Shown: positions 53,308 through 62,808 of the stretch, in pieces
How the letters are laid out: every line of letters begins with the position of its first letter
Numbering within the stretch: position 1 is the first letter of the stretch
Assembly (NCBI GenBank): GCA_964036045.1
Contig: OZ038379.1
Span: 14,644,317-14,708,316 of the forward strand
Length of the DNA stretch: 64,000 nucleotides
From: Eutreptiella sp. 'Long Island Sound 2002'
Taxonomy: Eukaryota > Euglenozoa > Euglenophyceae > Eutreptiales > Eutreptiaceae
Direction: 5' to 3'
Notes under the pieces: generated by a model
Seen by the model: only the letters and a program-made list of their open reading frames with translations
Told to the model about the DNA's origin: nothing
Database searches by the model: none
Translations under genes and position numbers: made by a program

Positions 53308-53391
53308 TCTCACTTTCTGAGTGTCTATTTTTTTTCGATTTCAGCATTTCTGTAATGCAGTAAAGTCAAATCAAATACAAATCGTCCTGAT

Positions 53392-56139
53392 TTGACGATT
53401 TCTGGGCGTGCAGATCAGTCCCATCAACAAAATAGCATCACAATCGACTATCCACAAGCCTTTATCACCAACGAGTCCATCCACATCTGTTTTATCGTCC
53501 ACGGATACCGTCGACCATCTCTTGTCAATTATACCATCAATAACACCTACATTGCCGCGCCCAACATGTCATTCCTATTTGGTGGAAACAAAGCTGCTCA
53601 ACCCGCTCAATTCGAAATATCCACGAACCTCAGGCTGGAACAACCTTCAACGTCAAAATTGGCGGCTTTTGTGGCTGCTTCCGAGCAAAAGGCGGTGCAA
53701 AACGACTTTCACTTCTATGTCCTGAATGAGAACAAATCAAAAGCCTTCAACCGGAAAAAGGTCTCCCTGCCGGCGGCGGCGAGACAACAATTGTATGATC
53801 TTTCTCCTTGGAGCGTAGGTCTTGGTGAAGACGACTTGCACATTTCATTCAACGACTTACAACTACCTCTCCAACAACCGCAACACTCGGTGACCGCCGC
53901 TCATGAGCCCATCAAGCACCTCAAGGACATCCTCAAAAAACATGGCAGTTTCTACGTCTTCCCAGGCAATGATAAAAAGGATCAACCCCCCAATTATTTG
54001 TCATCAAAAATTTGGTCCAAGGCCATCAAAAAGGCTTTTGCCGAACTCAAGGCGGAGGACGACTCCAAAACGTACTCCGGGTGGATCACCATGGAGACAT
54101 GGGAAAAACACACCACCGCCCACAACCACCTTCTCTACGCGGCCGGGCCGCTCATCGATTTGAAGTGGGCGGTGGACAAAGTAGTGTGTCACCACGGTAC
54201 ATCCCCAAGAATTCCCACAAGAGCGTTCTCGCTAAAAGATGGCAATCTTCCCGAACGCCCATTCGTATCAATCCATGTGAACTCGGGCCGAAAAGCAAAT
54301 GAACCCATTGACTACAAAAACTACGACTCACGAGGGATGAACCTCCAAGCGGCACTCCAAACCATTAATATCCAAAAGACCATCTCTTCTATAGATGTGA
54401 ACCTCCGGTTTGATGCACACCGAGATATATTGTATAAATATTATAACGATATATTCCTTAAGGAAGTGGGTGAAAACAAAAACCCCACCCCGGTTTCGGA
54501 ACGCACTCTCACGAACGTGAGAGGTTTTCAAAAATTCATCAACCACACATTCGAGCCCGGTCAAGAAAACGTGTCATTGAACTCAAAAAATGCGGCGTAT
54601 CCCTTGGGTGGCGGGGCAATTTTACGTTCACCACACGAAAAGTTTTTGAGATTTGAATGGCACTTGCCGGCACAAAGAGCCAACCGACTTTTACAATTGG
54701 TGCTCAACCACGAGTGGTCTCGAACCGGATACATTTTCGTGATAAGGGTGAGTGACCTTGAGGCCGGGAATCTTTACCAATTGCAAGCTTCGCGCGAAAT
54801 GATAGCCTCACACCCGGAAATGGATGCCATGGAAACATGGAGTATTTTGTGCAAAGCCCCACATTGCAAACCCCCACGAATCCACTTGAAAGGTACCACA
54901 CTTCGCACGAAGATGAGCGTCTTAGCTAATCTCGACGTCTCCGGAGTCCCTTGCGATGGAGGTCGCAATCCGGTGCAATCTTTTGCTTGGAATGCCTTCA
55001 ACAACGATGGCATAGTGCTTTTCTATGGCCCGGAGGCCTCTCTGGTTCGGTTTTGGAATTCCACTGCCTCAAATGAGGCCAAACAACAATCACCACAACT
55101 CACCCCCATTCTACCTCACACATGGGCAACGCCCCCCAACCCCACTTCTTTTGAAGTCCGTGCCCCCACCTCCGAAAGGACCTTGCACGCACAAATAGTG
55201 GCCGGCCTATTTGGACCCTTCGCCCATTGGAGAAAAGCGGCCGACCCCACCTATGAAGGAAATGTTTTCCGTGCGGAGTATAAAAATCCTGACTCTATAG
55301 CACTTGCCCATGGCTTCACGGTAAACGGAACCGCCATCGTTTGCGCACATCCAAATGAACTTCGAAAGGCGACCCTCATGGCGGAGGAAGCGGCTGACCT
55401 CACGCCCGAGAATAAAATTGTGATGGCAGGGACACGCCTTGGTTCGCAAGCCTTCATATCAGCTTTGGTAGAAGAGGATGAACGATTGGCTAACCTTCCA
55501 CTGCCCTCTGATGAAAAAATAAACCTGATGGACGCCGCCTCCCCAAACGATGAATCCGATGGGGCTCTTGCAGGAGTGCTGGTAACCCCCCACGCCTTTG
55601 ACGTCGAGCAAGAAGAAGGACTCCTTGAGTTCGTGAACCACAAAATCCAGGGCTGGGACACATCCACTCGTCGCAACCTAAAGCACTTTGGCTTCTCACA
55701 TGATAAGGGCGGAGGGAACATCGCGAAGTGTGAGGCCATCCCAACCTCTCTTGAGACCATCAAGCAGCTTGCACAACAATTGTTGAACGAAAATGATGTA
55801 AACGAAGAAATCAACCAGTGCACGGTCGCAGACTACCCGCCAGCTGTAGGAATAACTGAGCATCTTGAGAATTTCATGCTCGGCAAAGTGGTGGTAACAG
55901 CCAACCTGCTTACATCCGTGCCCATGCACTTTGTCCACAAGGACGGGGGAGACCGAACCACCATCATCCTGGAGCGTTACTCACTGGTGGCGCTGACCGG
56001 CAAGAACAGGTTTAACTACAAGCATGGCATACCATCAGCGGAGTCAGACATGATAAATGGCGAATCAGTCCGACGGGAGAGACGCATCTCGCTGATCTTC
56101 CGTAGCGTTCCACACATTGACATTGATGATGGAGAGTAA
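53392..56139 (+). CDS. LINE D ORF1 with RRM-like and AlkB-type 2OG-Fe(II) dioxygenase domains
   Basis: 915 codons; a more natural start may be the ATG at 53567 (MSFLFGGNK). The first 580 residues match no family I recognise. Residues about 591-653 resemble an RRM (FGPFAHW, GNVFRAEY, GFTVNGTAIV). The C-terminus (about 745-910) matches AlkB/ALKBH8-type dioxygenases: RRNLKHFGFSHDKGGGNI, then NQCTVADYPPAVGITEHLE (metal ligands His824 and Glu826, an HxE variant of HxD), LTGKNRFNYKHGI (distal His878) and RRERRISLIFR (2-oxoglutarate-binding Arg). AlkB enzymes remove alkyl or methyl groups from RNA or DNA. RRM plus AlkB recalls the host protein ALKBH8, but here it sits in a retrotransposon ORF1. It ends in TAA. 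Confidence 0.85.
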   Translation: MTISGRADQSHQQNSITIDYPQAFITNESIHICFIVHGYRRPSLVNYTINNTYIAAPNMSFLFGGNKAAQPAQFEISTNLRLEQPSTSKLAAFVAASEQKAVQNDFHFYVLNENKSKAFNRKKVSLPAAARQQLYDLSPWSVGLGEDDLHISFNDLQLPLQQPQHSVTAAHEPIKHLKDILKKHGSFYVFPGNDKKDQPPNYLSSKIWSKAIKKAFAELKAEDDSKTYSGWITMETWEKHTTAHNHLLYAAGPLIDLKWAVDKVVCHHGTSPRIPTRAFSLKDGNLPERPFVSIHVNSGRKANEPIDYKNYDSRGMNLQAALQTINIQKTISSIDVNLRFDAHRDILYKYYNDIFLKEVGENKNPTPVSERTLTNVRGFQKFINHTFEPGQENVSLNSKNAAYPLGGGAILRSPHEKFLRFEWHLPAQRANRLLQLVLNHEWSRTGYIFVIRVSDLEAGNLYQLQASREMIASHPEMDAMETWSILCKAPHCKPPRIHLKGTTLRTKMSVLANLDVSGVPCDGGRNPVQSFAWNAFNNDGIVLFYGPEASLVRFWNSTASNEAKQQSPQLTPILPHTWATPPNPTSFEVRAPTSERTLHAQIVAGLFGPFAHWRKAADPTYEGNVFRAEYKNPDSIALAHGFTVNGTAIVCAHPNELRKATLMAEEAADLTPENKIVMAGTRLGSQAFISALVEEDERLANLPLPSDEKINLMDAASPNDESDGALAGVLVTPHAFDVEQEEGLLEFVNHKIQGWDTSTRRNLKHFGFSHDKGGGNIAKCEAIPTSLETIKQLAQQLLNENDVNEEINQCTVADYPPAVGITEHLENFMLGKVVVTANLLTSVPMHFVHKDGGDRTTIILERYSLVALTGKNRFNYKHGIPSAESDMINGESVRRERRISLIFRSVPHIDIDDGE

Positions 56140-57754
56140 CAACACACTCATGCTCCTTTGCACACCTTTTCCCTACTCAAGCCAACCCTGTGCAACACAT
56201 ATCAAACACAACACCATGAGATCTGCCTCACATGGGTCCCTGTACCACTCCGGTCACGAAGACCACCACACTGTCAACACCCCTATGGCTTGCTTTCCTA
56301 GGCTCTTCTTTTATGGACGGTCAGCCTACTCAGTGTCAGCATCCGTTTGGAGCTCACAGGAGGAAGCGTACACCGAGATCCAAAAAGAAGGGCAGGTATA
56401 CACCACGAACCCCCCATGTACACGGTCGTGCACCGATCTTCATGGAGTGGCCGTCCTCGATGCGTGGAGTGGTGATCGCTCACATAGCCCAGTCAGAAAC
56501 AAGCTGCCCCTGCCCCCATGGACTGCCCCCCCCTTCTACTACCTGGCCCTGCAGGTTTGCCATCTGTCTGGATACTGTTATGAGACACGTTCAATTAATC
56601 CACATTTGCTGCAGAGCAGTGAAGTGTGTTCCCTGCCCTACACGCATTGTTCACACACACACGCTTGTGAGCTGGTGGACATATGTGCACTGCCCCATGC
56701 AATAGCGTTGCACGCCTCGCAGAGTGTCCGAAAACCAATCCAAGGCAAATATTTTCCTGAGGGGACAGAATGGTCGCCGTGCCCACAAGAATTTTACCAA
56801 CAGTGTAACCGGCTCTTCTCTTATGGACGGTCAGCCTACCCAGTGACAGCATCCGTTTGGAGCTCACAGGAGGAAGCACACACCGAGGTCCAAAAAGAAG
56901 AGCAGGTATACCCCACAAACCCCCCATGTGCACGGTCGTGCACCGATCTTCTTCGTGTGGCCGTCCTCATAACGTGGAGTGGTGGTCGCCCACGTAGCTC
57001 ATTCAGTGGCAAGCTGTCCCTGGCCCCATTTACTGGCCCCCCCTTCTACAGCCTGGTCCTGCAGTATTATCATCTGCCTGTGGACCGTTATGCGAGAAGT
57101 TCAATTAAACCACGCTTGCTGCGGAGCAGAGCAGTGTGTTCTCTACCCCACACGCATAGTTCACTCACACACGCAACAGCTCCACATGCCTCGCAGGGTG
57201 TTCACCAGCCGGGCCATTGCAGTTATTGTCCCGGAGTGCCTGAATGGGCGCCGTACCCACATGCATTTTGCCAGCAGTGTGACCTCTGGTATCCCATACA
57301 TCTCGCATTTCGTTACGGCGTTCATGTCAAGTACACACATGATTCTCCCCACATTCTGGCTCAGCCCTTAACCCTCACTGTTCCACCTCAGGGCCTCCTG
57401 TGTCCGGCTATGTCAGCGATTGGCGAATCAATTCAGTTGTCAGCTAAAACCCAGTCAAATGAGGTAAGTACTGTTAAAGTCCATCGCCAACGTCCGTTCT
57501 CTCGGCAACGGCAAAGGCACAGTTCAGAAAGCTGCCCACAGCACGCCCCTGCTTCCTCAGTGATCCGACTCGCTGTTCATAAAAGAATACCCACAGTGCG
57601 TGCCACTACCATGCGATTATCTCGATGGATCTCCTCGAGGTCATTTTGCGCCTCCCTCCTCTTGCACAACTTGTATGGCCTGCCGATTACCTTCCGCTCC
57701 AGAAGCAGTCACTGGCGTTCTTCACGCGCGCCACACGTCAGCGATGAAGGATAG
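56117..57754 (+). CDS. LINE D possible middle ORF with two tandem 170-residue repeats
   Basis: 545 open codons begin at the end of ORF1, with an ATG-ATG overlapping its stop. DNA at 56301-56810 is repeated at 56811 to about 57290 with a 510-bp period, a multiple of three, so the frame is kept and the peptide repeats (RLFFYGRSAYSVSASVWSSQ and RLFSYGRSAYPVTASVWSSQ). Cys and His are frequent, and near the end a CSYC...CQQC pair could bind zinc. No family was recognised. Another frame is also partly open with a basic stretch, so coding status is uncertain; it may be a duplicated spacer between ORF1 and ORF2. Confidence 0.4.
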   Translation: MTLMMESNNTLMLLCTPFPYSSQPCATHIKHNTMRSASHGSLYHSGHEDHHTVNTPMACFPRLFFYGRSAYSVSASVWSSQEEAYTEIQKEGQVYTTNPPCTRSCTDLHGVAVLDAWSGDRSHSPVRNKLPLPPWTAPPFYYLALQVCHLSGYCYETRSINPHLLQSSEVCSLPYTHCSHTHACELVDICALPHAIALHASQSVRKPIQGKYFPEGTEWSPCPQEFYQQCNRLFSYGRSAYPVTASVWSSQEEAHTEVQKEEQVYPTNPPCARSCTDLLRVAVLITWSGGRPRSSFSGKLSLAPFTGPPFYSLVLQYYHLPVDRYARSSIKPRLLRSRAVCSLPHTHSSLTHATAPHASQGVHQPGHCSYCPGVPEWAPYPHAFCQQCDLWYPIHLAFRYGVHVKYTHDSPHILAQPLTLTVPPQGLLCPAMSAIGESIQLSAKTQSNEVSTVKVHRQRPFSRQRQRHSSESCPQHAPASSVIRLAVHKRIPTVRATTMRLSRWISSRSFCASLLLHNLYGLPITFRSRSSHWRSSRAPHVSDEG

Positions 57755-60700
57755 TCTGTATGATTACTTGAAACTGATCGGCCTAGATGCATGCAGTGCC
57801 CAGCTCAATGAAAATATAAATCGCGATCAACCTCCTGCACCACACGACGGCAACAACCCCCCAGACCCACCCGAATTATTTCCCCCTCGCCCTCCCCCCC
57901 CCCCACAAGATTCAGGGTCTGTCCCCGAAGTCACAACCATCAAAATCAAATCACACAATATTAATAAGCACAAGCCGGAAGCTTATGTCCATGCGGATTT
58001 ACACGAGGGGTGGGACATTGTCTTCTACCAGGAACTGTCCGCTGCCCCACTCCTACCCTTTGGTTGGAACTCTGACCAAAGCTCCCCGAAAGTACTCTCC
58101 TCACTGCTTTTGTCTGGGGCTGAGGGAGCATGCATAGTAATATCTGCTAGGCTAGCCCCTTTTGTCACTGCACTTCCCTCCCCGAGTCCGGGAGCCATAT
58201 GTGCTTCTGTACTTCACCTCCCAGGTCAGCCCCCCATACTCCTGGTATCCCTATATGCCCAGCCCCCCCGTCGGCCTGAACTCGAAAAATCCTTGAATGC
58301 CCTCTTCCAAAAATATCCCTTGTGGATTGTGGGAGGTGACTTCAACGCTCAAGTGTCCAGCTTGGACACTAATGGGAAGACAGTGAACAAGTGGAAATGG
58401 CTCTCCTCGTTAGTGGAGGAAAAAAAAGACGCCGTCGACTCATTCAGGATGAAAAATAATGATACCCTAGCCTACACTCGGTACCGAAACCCTCTTCTTC
58501 CTTGTGACACAAGGATTGACTTATTGCTACTTTCCCAACCACTGATTGCCACCCCGGCACTGCATGTTCTTGAGGCACACATTATCCAACATGATGTCTC
58601 CTCGGACCATCACCCCATCTCGGCGAGTATCGAACTTCCGTTCACCCCCGCACACCCTTTACCCCAACCCCACACTCTGTTCAGACGTCTGAATCAATCG
58701 GAAGAACTAGAGTTCCTGAAGAGCATCCAGCAGCTCGAACAATGGGCATACGAGGTGACGCGTGTGCAGGTTTCACCACACCGCCTTGTCCAATTCATTA
58801 ATTCTGTGGTCCCCCAACTTGCGCGAGCCTTTCATCAGATTACCAGACCATGCAATCCCCACAGAGAGACCCCAATCGAGCGCGAATTCAAAGAACGGCT
58901 TTCCCAATTGCCGAAAGGCCACGCTCAGCGCACACGCGCCCTTCGTCGCTTACAAGAGCTCAGCGAGTCATGGAGGGCTCGCCAGTCCAAAAGGGAGAAA
59001 AAAAAATTGCATTATGCCATGGTAAAAGGTTCAAAAATCAAAAAGGCCATCGATAAGGCCCTGAGGCCGGATCAGACGCAACACATTCAGCTCCGGGATG
59101 ACAGTACCAACCCCCCGAGAATGGAATCCGACCCTCAAAAAGTGGGGGATATGTTCTCTGCATGCCTGTCGCGCCTTGGGGGAGATCCTGAATTCCAGGT
59201 GAATGAACGGCGCCTGCAGGAATTCATCACCAACCTGCCCAAGTGTCCTGAACCCACCCGAACCGAACCTTTACCGCTCCCTGATATTAAGTGGCTGCAA
59301 GAAACTACCCAGGCCGCCAAGCCTACTAAGGCCACGGGCGAGGATGAAATAAATTATTACTTGGTCTCTCTCCTGCCCCCTGCCCTACAGCAATTACTGC
59401 TGCAGGCCATACATTTCATCCTCACCCACGGCCCTCCCCCTGAGTGGTCTTCAGCCAGGGTATGTCTTCTCTACAAAAAAGGAGACAGACACGATCCTGT
59501 AAATTATCGCCCCATTTGCCTCATACAGACATTGGTGAAACTCTCCTCTGCCTGGCAATGTTCTCAGTTGAAAGGGTTAACCCAAAAGCATAAACTAGTT
59601 CACCCATGCCAACACGGGGGCTTGAACAACCACCGATGTGGTGACCACATTTACGACGTGGTATCCAGGATGCTCCTGTCTAAAGGGCGCCTGTATCATC
59701 TGTACATTGACTTTAATAAAGCATTTAATTCAATACCCCTACAGGGATTATGGACCACATTACGGGGTTATGGGTTCCCAGAGTCCTTGATTCTTTCCAT
59801 TCAACGCATGTACGACCATGCTGTTGAACAACCGTTAGTAAACGGAATCCCCACCTCGGGCCACACCCAAAAACGAGGCGTTAGACAGGGATGCCCACTC
59901 AGCCCCCTTCTATTCATTCTGTATCTTAACTTAATGTTTTTTTACTTGGACACAGTCATGGACTGGGGTTTAGAGTGCAGCATTCACGCATTTATAGACG
60001 ACATTTTATTCAGAGCCAGATCAGTACAGGATATTAAAAAGGTATATGAAGCATTTGACGGCCCAGCCAGGGAGTTGGGGTTGGACATGAACATCACGAA
60101 AACGGAGTTGCACGCAGTTAAAGGCACTGGACACACGGAGATTCACTCACGGCACGGGGGGGTTTTGTCAACCAGAAAAGCAGACGGATCCCCCCATCAG
60201 GTTTATAAGTACCTAGGTGTGTACTTTTACACCAGCGAGCATGCATATCAGGTTCTACAGTGTGTCAAGTCCATGATTAACTCCTTCTATGCTCACCTGG
60301 CCCCCCTCCAACTCACTGCATCCGAGCTTATAATGCTCACTAATAAGCAACTCATACCTACCGTGGCGTACCGTCTACTCGCAGGCCCAGTGCCAGCAAC
60401 ACAGCTACACTCACTCCAGCAAACAGTGTGGTACAATCTCTGTAAATATGGCCGTCTCCCTCGGTCAATGTCTCCTAAAGACCGACACACCACTATGAAA
60501 CTCGTCCCTCTGGAAACTTTTGTTCAGTCGCAAATTCATAATTACTCGATGCGTTATCTCAACGAAGACGGCCCAACACAATCAAACCACTTCGTTCGCA
60601 AGGCCCTCCTGTCACCCACTACTAACTGGTTACAGGAGGCGTTCGTAGACGCAACCAATGCGCTGGGAGGCAGGTGTCATGGCTTCGGGCCCTGGAACCC

Positions 60701-61026
60701 ATGCAAAACAGACAGTCTGATGCCCGGAGAAGAAGTGCACGTCCAGTTCAACTCAGGATGGCACACGGGGACAGTTCTAGATTACGACGAACACGCACAA
60801 GCTTCAAAAATACGATTCCACTCTGATGGCACTGAATTCCATGTGAAAGACAAGCTGCACAATTTCTCCCTGCACCCGCCCCCGCAACTACTTCCAGACC
60901 CCCCCCCTCAGAGCACACACGTGAAACTGGCCCCCCCATTGCTCTCCCTGCCCCCTCCTTTGCCCCCCTACCCGCCACCTTATGGCTCTCAGTTTGTGGA
61001 ATCCAACCAGTTTGGTCACTTATTCG
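57600..61026 (+). CDS. LINE D ORF2: APE endonuclease, reverse transcriptase, Tudor-like C-terminus
   Basis: After a Pro-rich N-terminus, the AP-endonuclease-like domain (about residues 115-350) shows SHNINKHK, FYQELSA (catalytic Glu), VGGDFNAQ, RIDLLLL and SSDHHPIS, a complete catalytic set. The RT (about 600-880) shows NYRPICL, LYIDFNKAFNSI, RGVRQGCPLSPLLF and the active site HAFIDDILF. No RNase H is seen. Residues about 1041-1090 resemble a Tudor-type reader: GEEVHVQFNSGWHTGTVLDY, then IRFHSDGTEF. A Pro-rich tail follows. The frame has no stop inside D; it continues through the 3' junction into antisense gag and ends at TGA (61131-61133), showing 3' truncation. Confidence 0.92.
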
Positions 61027-62138
61027 AGGGCCTCCAGTATTTTTGTTTCCACCGGAGGGGGTCGGATTCCCTTTTCCCCCCTTTCCACCATGCACCTGTC
61101 TGTCATTCCTGTCTGAATTCTGCGGATTACTGATATTTTCACCAATCACCTTGTGATCGTAAGGAGACCATCGGTGATTACCAGTAGAATGCGACTTAGC
61201 TCGGTTCGTAGAACCTAAAAGAAGGCAGATGCTACAGTGATCCTGAACATTCCGGGTGTCATTCACCTTTTTGTTGCCCTTTTGGGCCCCATTTTGGGTG
61301 TTTTGCTGGGTATTCTTGTTTCCCCCAAGACCCTCATGGAAATTTTGATTGGCGGCGTCAGCGAGCCGCTCAACCTCTTCCCAGAGTTCCTGCGGGGTGA
61401 ACGAAAACACCCAGTTCTTGGCCTTCAGGCGATGGCCATGGAAACTTACTCCCCTGTTGAGGACTTGGACAAACAAGTCCCGATCCTCGTGTTCATTAAA
61501 CTTGATTTTCCACGTGTTTTCAGTGAATTTCACCTTGGTAAACGACGTGGGGGAACACTTTTGAAGTGATTCCCTGACGGAGAACCTGTTGGCCGAGGCA
61601 TCGAAGCCTTCGACCTCCGCCCACCAGGTCTTGACCTTTTCTTCGGACTGTTTATTCCGAAGGGTGGCGGCAGTTTCTGAGGGGATCTTGTCAAAAATCA
61701 GATTTTTCAGCTCGGCACTAGAAAAATTTTCGCCTGAATGTTCAGATTCTTCCACTAGATTCCAGAAGCGCTGTCTTTTGTCTTGCACTTCGTGCAAGAT
61801 TAATCGAGAGAATGAAGGAAAATTCTTCAACATCTGGTGGTAATGGTCCTCTGGCAGCCGGGATCCACGTACCTCCAACTGTTCCCACACCTCATCAAAG
61901 GTAAGGGGGGAACTTGAATCCTCACGATCACTCCAGGTCCTGAGCCAAGTGTTGGCCGGCGCTCCCTCAAGGCAGTCCAAGAGGGCCATCAGGAACTGAT
62001 CATCTTGGAGTTTTTGAGTCTTAACCCACAGTTTAAATTCCCGTTGGAACTGAGGCCAACGTCTGGGGTTTCCATTATACTTCGGTTGCTTGGCAACCTG
62101 ACGAAGTCGCAATGAAGTGGGATTAAGAAGCGAATCCA
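61027..62138. repeat. 1,112-bp direct duplication flanking LINE D, right copy
   Basis: Matches 52196-53307. Beyond 62138 the sequence continues as genuine C gag; beyond the left copy's end it changes to LINE D. Confidence 0.95.
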
Positions 62139-62808
62139 GCCCAACACTGGCCGTAATGGCAGACACCTTGTCGGCATCATTCGCCACACCAGCTCCGGCG
62201 AGGGTCTGGGCGAGCAACAGCTGGGCTAATGCATTGGAATCAGCAGCAGGAGGGGCAGTACGGGAGGCAGTTCGCTTGGCATTCTGAGCCTCAGTCCTAG
62301 CCTTCGCCGTCCTACTCTGAGATCGAGAGATTGTAACCCTTTCCTTTAGCTTGGTCCTGCTGATCCTTGCATCGGTGGTCTTGGAGTCCACCGAAGGAGC
62401 AATTGAAAAAATTTCTGTCGACTCCTCCGACGGTTCTGTTGCTTGTTCCACCGATGATGCGCCCTCAGATCGCATGTGCGTCTTGAAAAGATCTTTAATT
62501 CCCAGCGTTTGAATGATGAGTTGCATTTGATCTTTGAGCAATTGAAGCTCAGTATCTCGCTGGGATCTGCAAGAGCAGTCGGCAGGACAGTACATACCGT
62601 GTCCTGAAGGGCCTGAGCAGGCTGTCGGACCGCTAATCTCAGTGGTCCGCAGCCAGGAGTCCACTTGGGGAGCTCCTTCAGCCCTGATTTCCAGACTTGC
62701 CTGCCTGGCCGCCTCTAAAATTCCTTCCTCAACCGCGGCGGCTAGATCGTCGCGGATGGAAACAGGGGGATGAGGGGCGGAGGGCCCGGCAACAGGTGCC
62801 TTGGTCTT
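61027..62808 (-). CDS. Element C gag, N-terminal and central part (right of LINE D)
   Basis: In frame with the LTR-initiated ORF upstream, after a UAG at 62809-62811. It contains a helical segment (DDLAAAVEEGILEAARQ), a Cys motif (CPADCSC), a coiled-coil-like stretch (DTELQLLKDQMQLIIQTLG), a Ser/Thr/Arg-rich linker, and then the capsid-like gag domain (duplicated at 52196-53307). At 61027 the frame runs into antisense D. With the left fragment (51761-53307) it makes one gag in a single frame. Confidence 0.85.

Larger units (their letters stand above)
53308..61026 (+). mobile_element. Element D: LINE with AlkB-domain ORF1 and APE-RT-Tudor ORF2
   Basis: 7,719 bp inserted in C's gag in the opposite orientation. 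It encodes ORF1 (53392-56139), a possible middle ORF (56117-57754) and ORF2 (57600-61026). There are no LTRs. It is 3' truncated: ORF2 has no stop or poly(A) before the junction at 61026. The flanking duplication is 1,112 bp, far longer than usual LINE target duplications. Both main ORFs are undamaged, so the insertion is recent. Confidence 0.88.

Noticed and set aside
61027-62138. A second, independent insertion of a C-family element to explain the duplicated gag
   Set aside because: The single pair of 533-bp LTRs with matching AGATG, the constant 8,831-bp offset and sharp edges at D's boundaries fit one C element with a duplication made at D's insertion.
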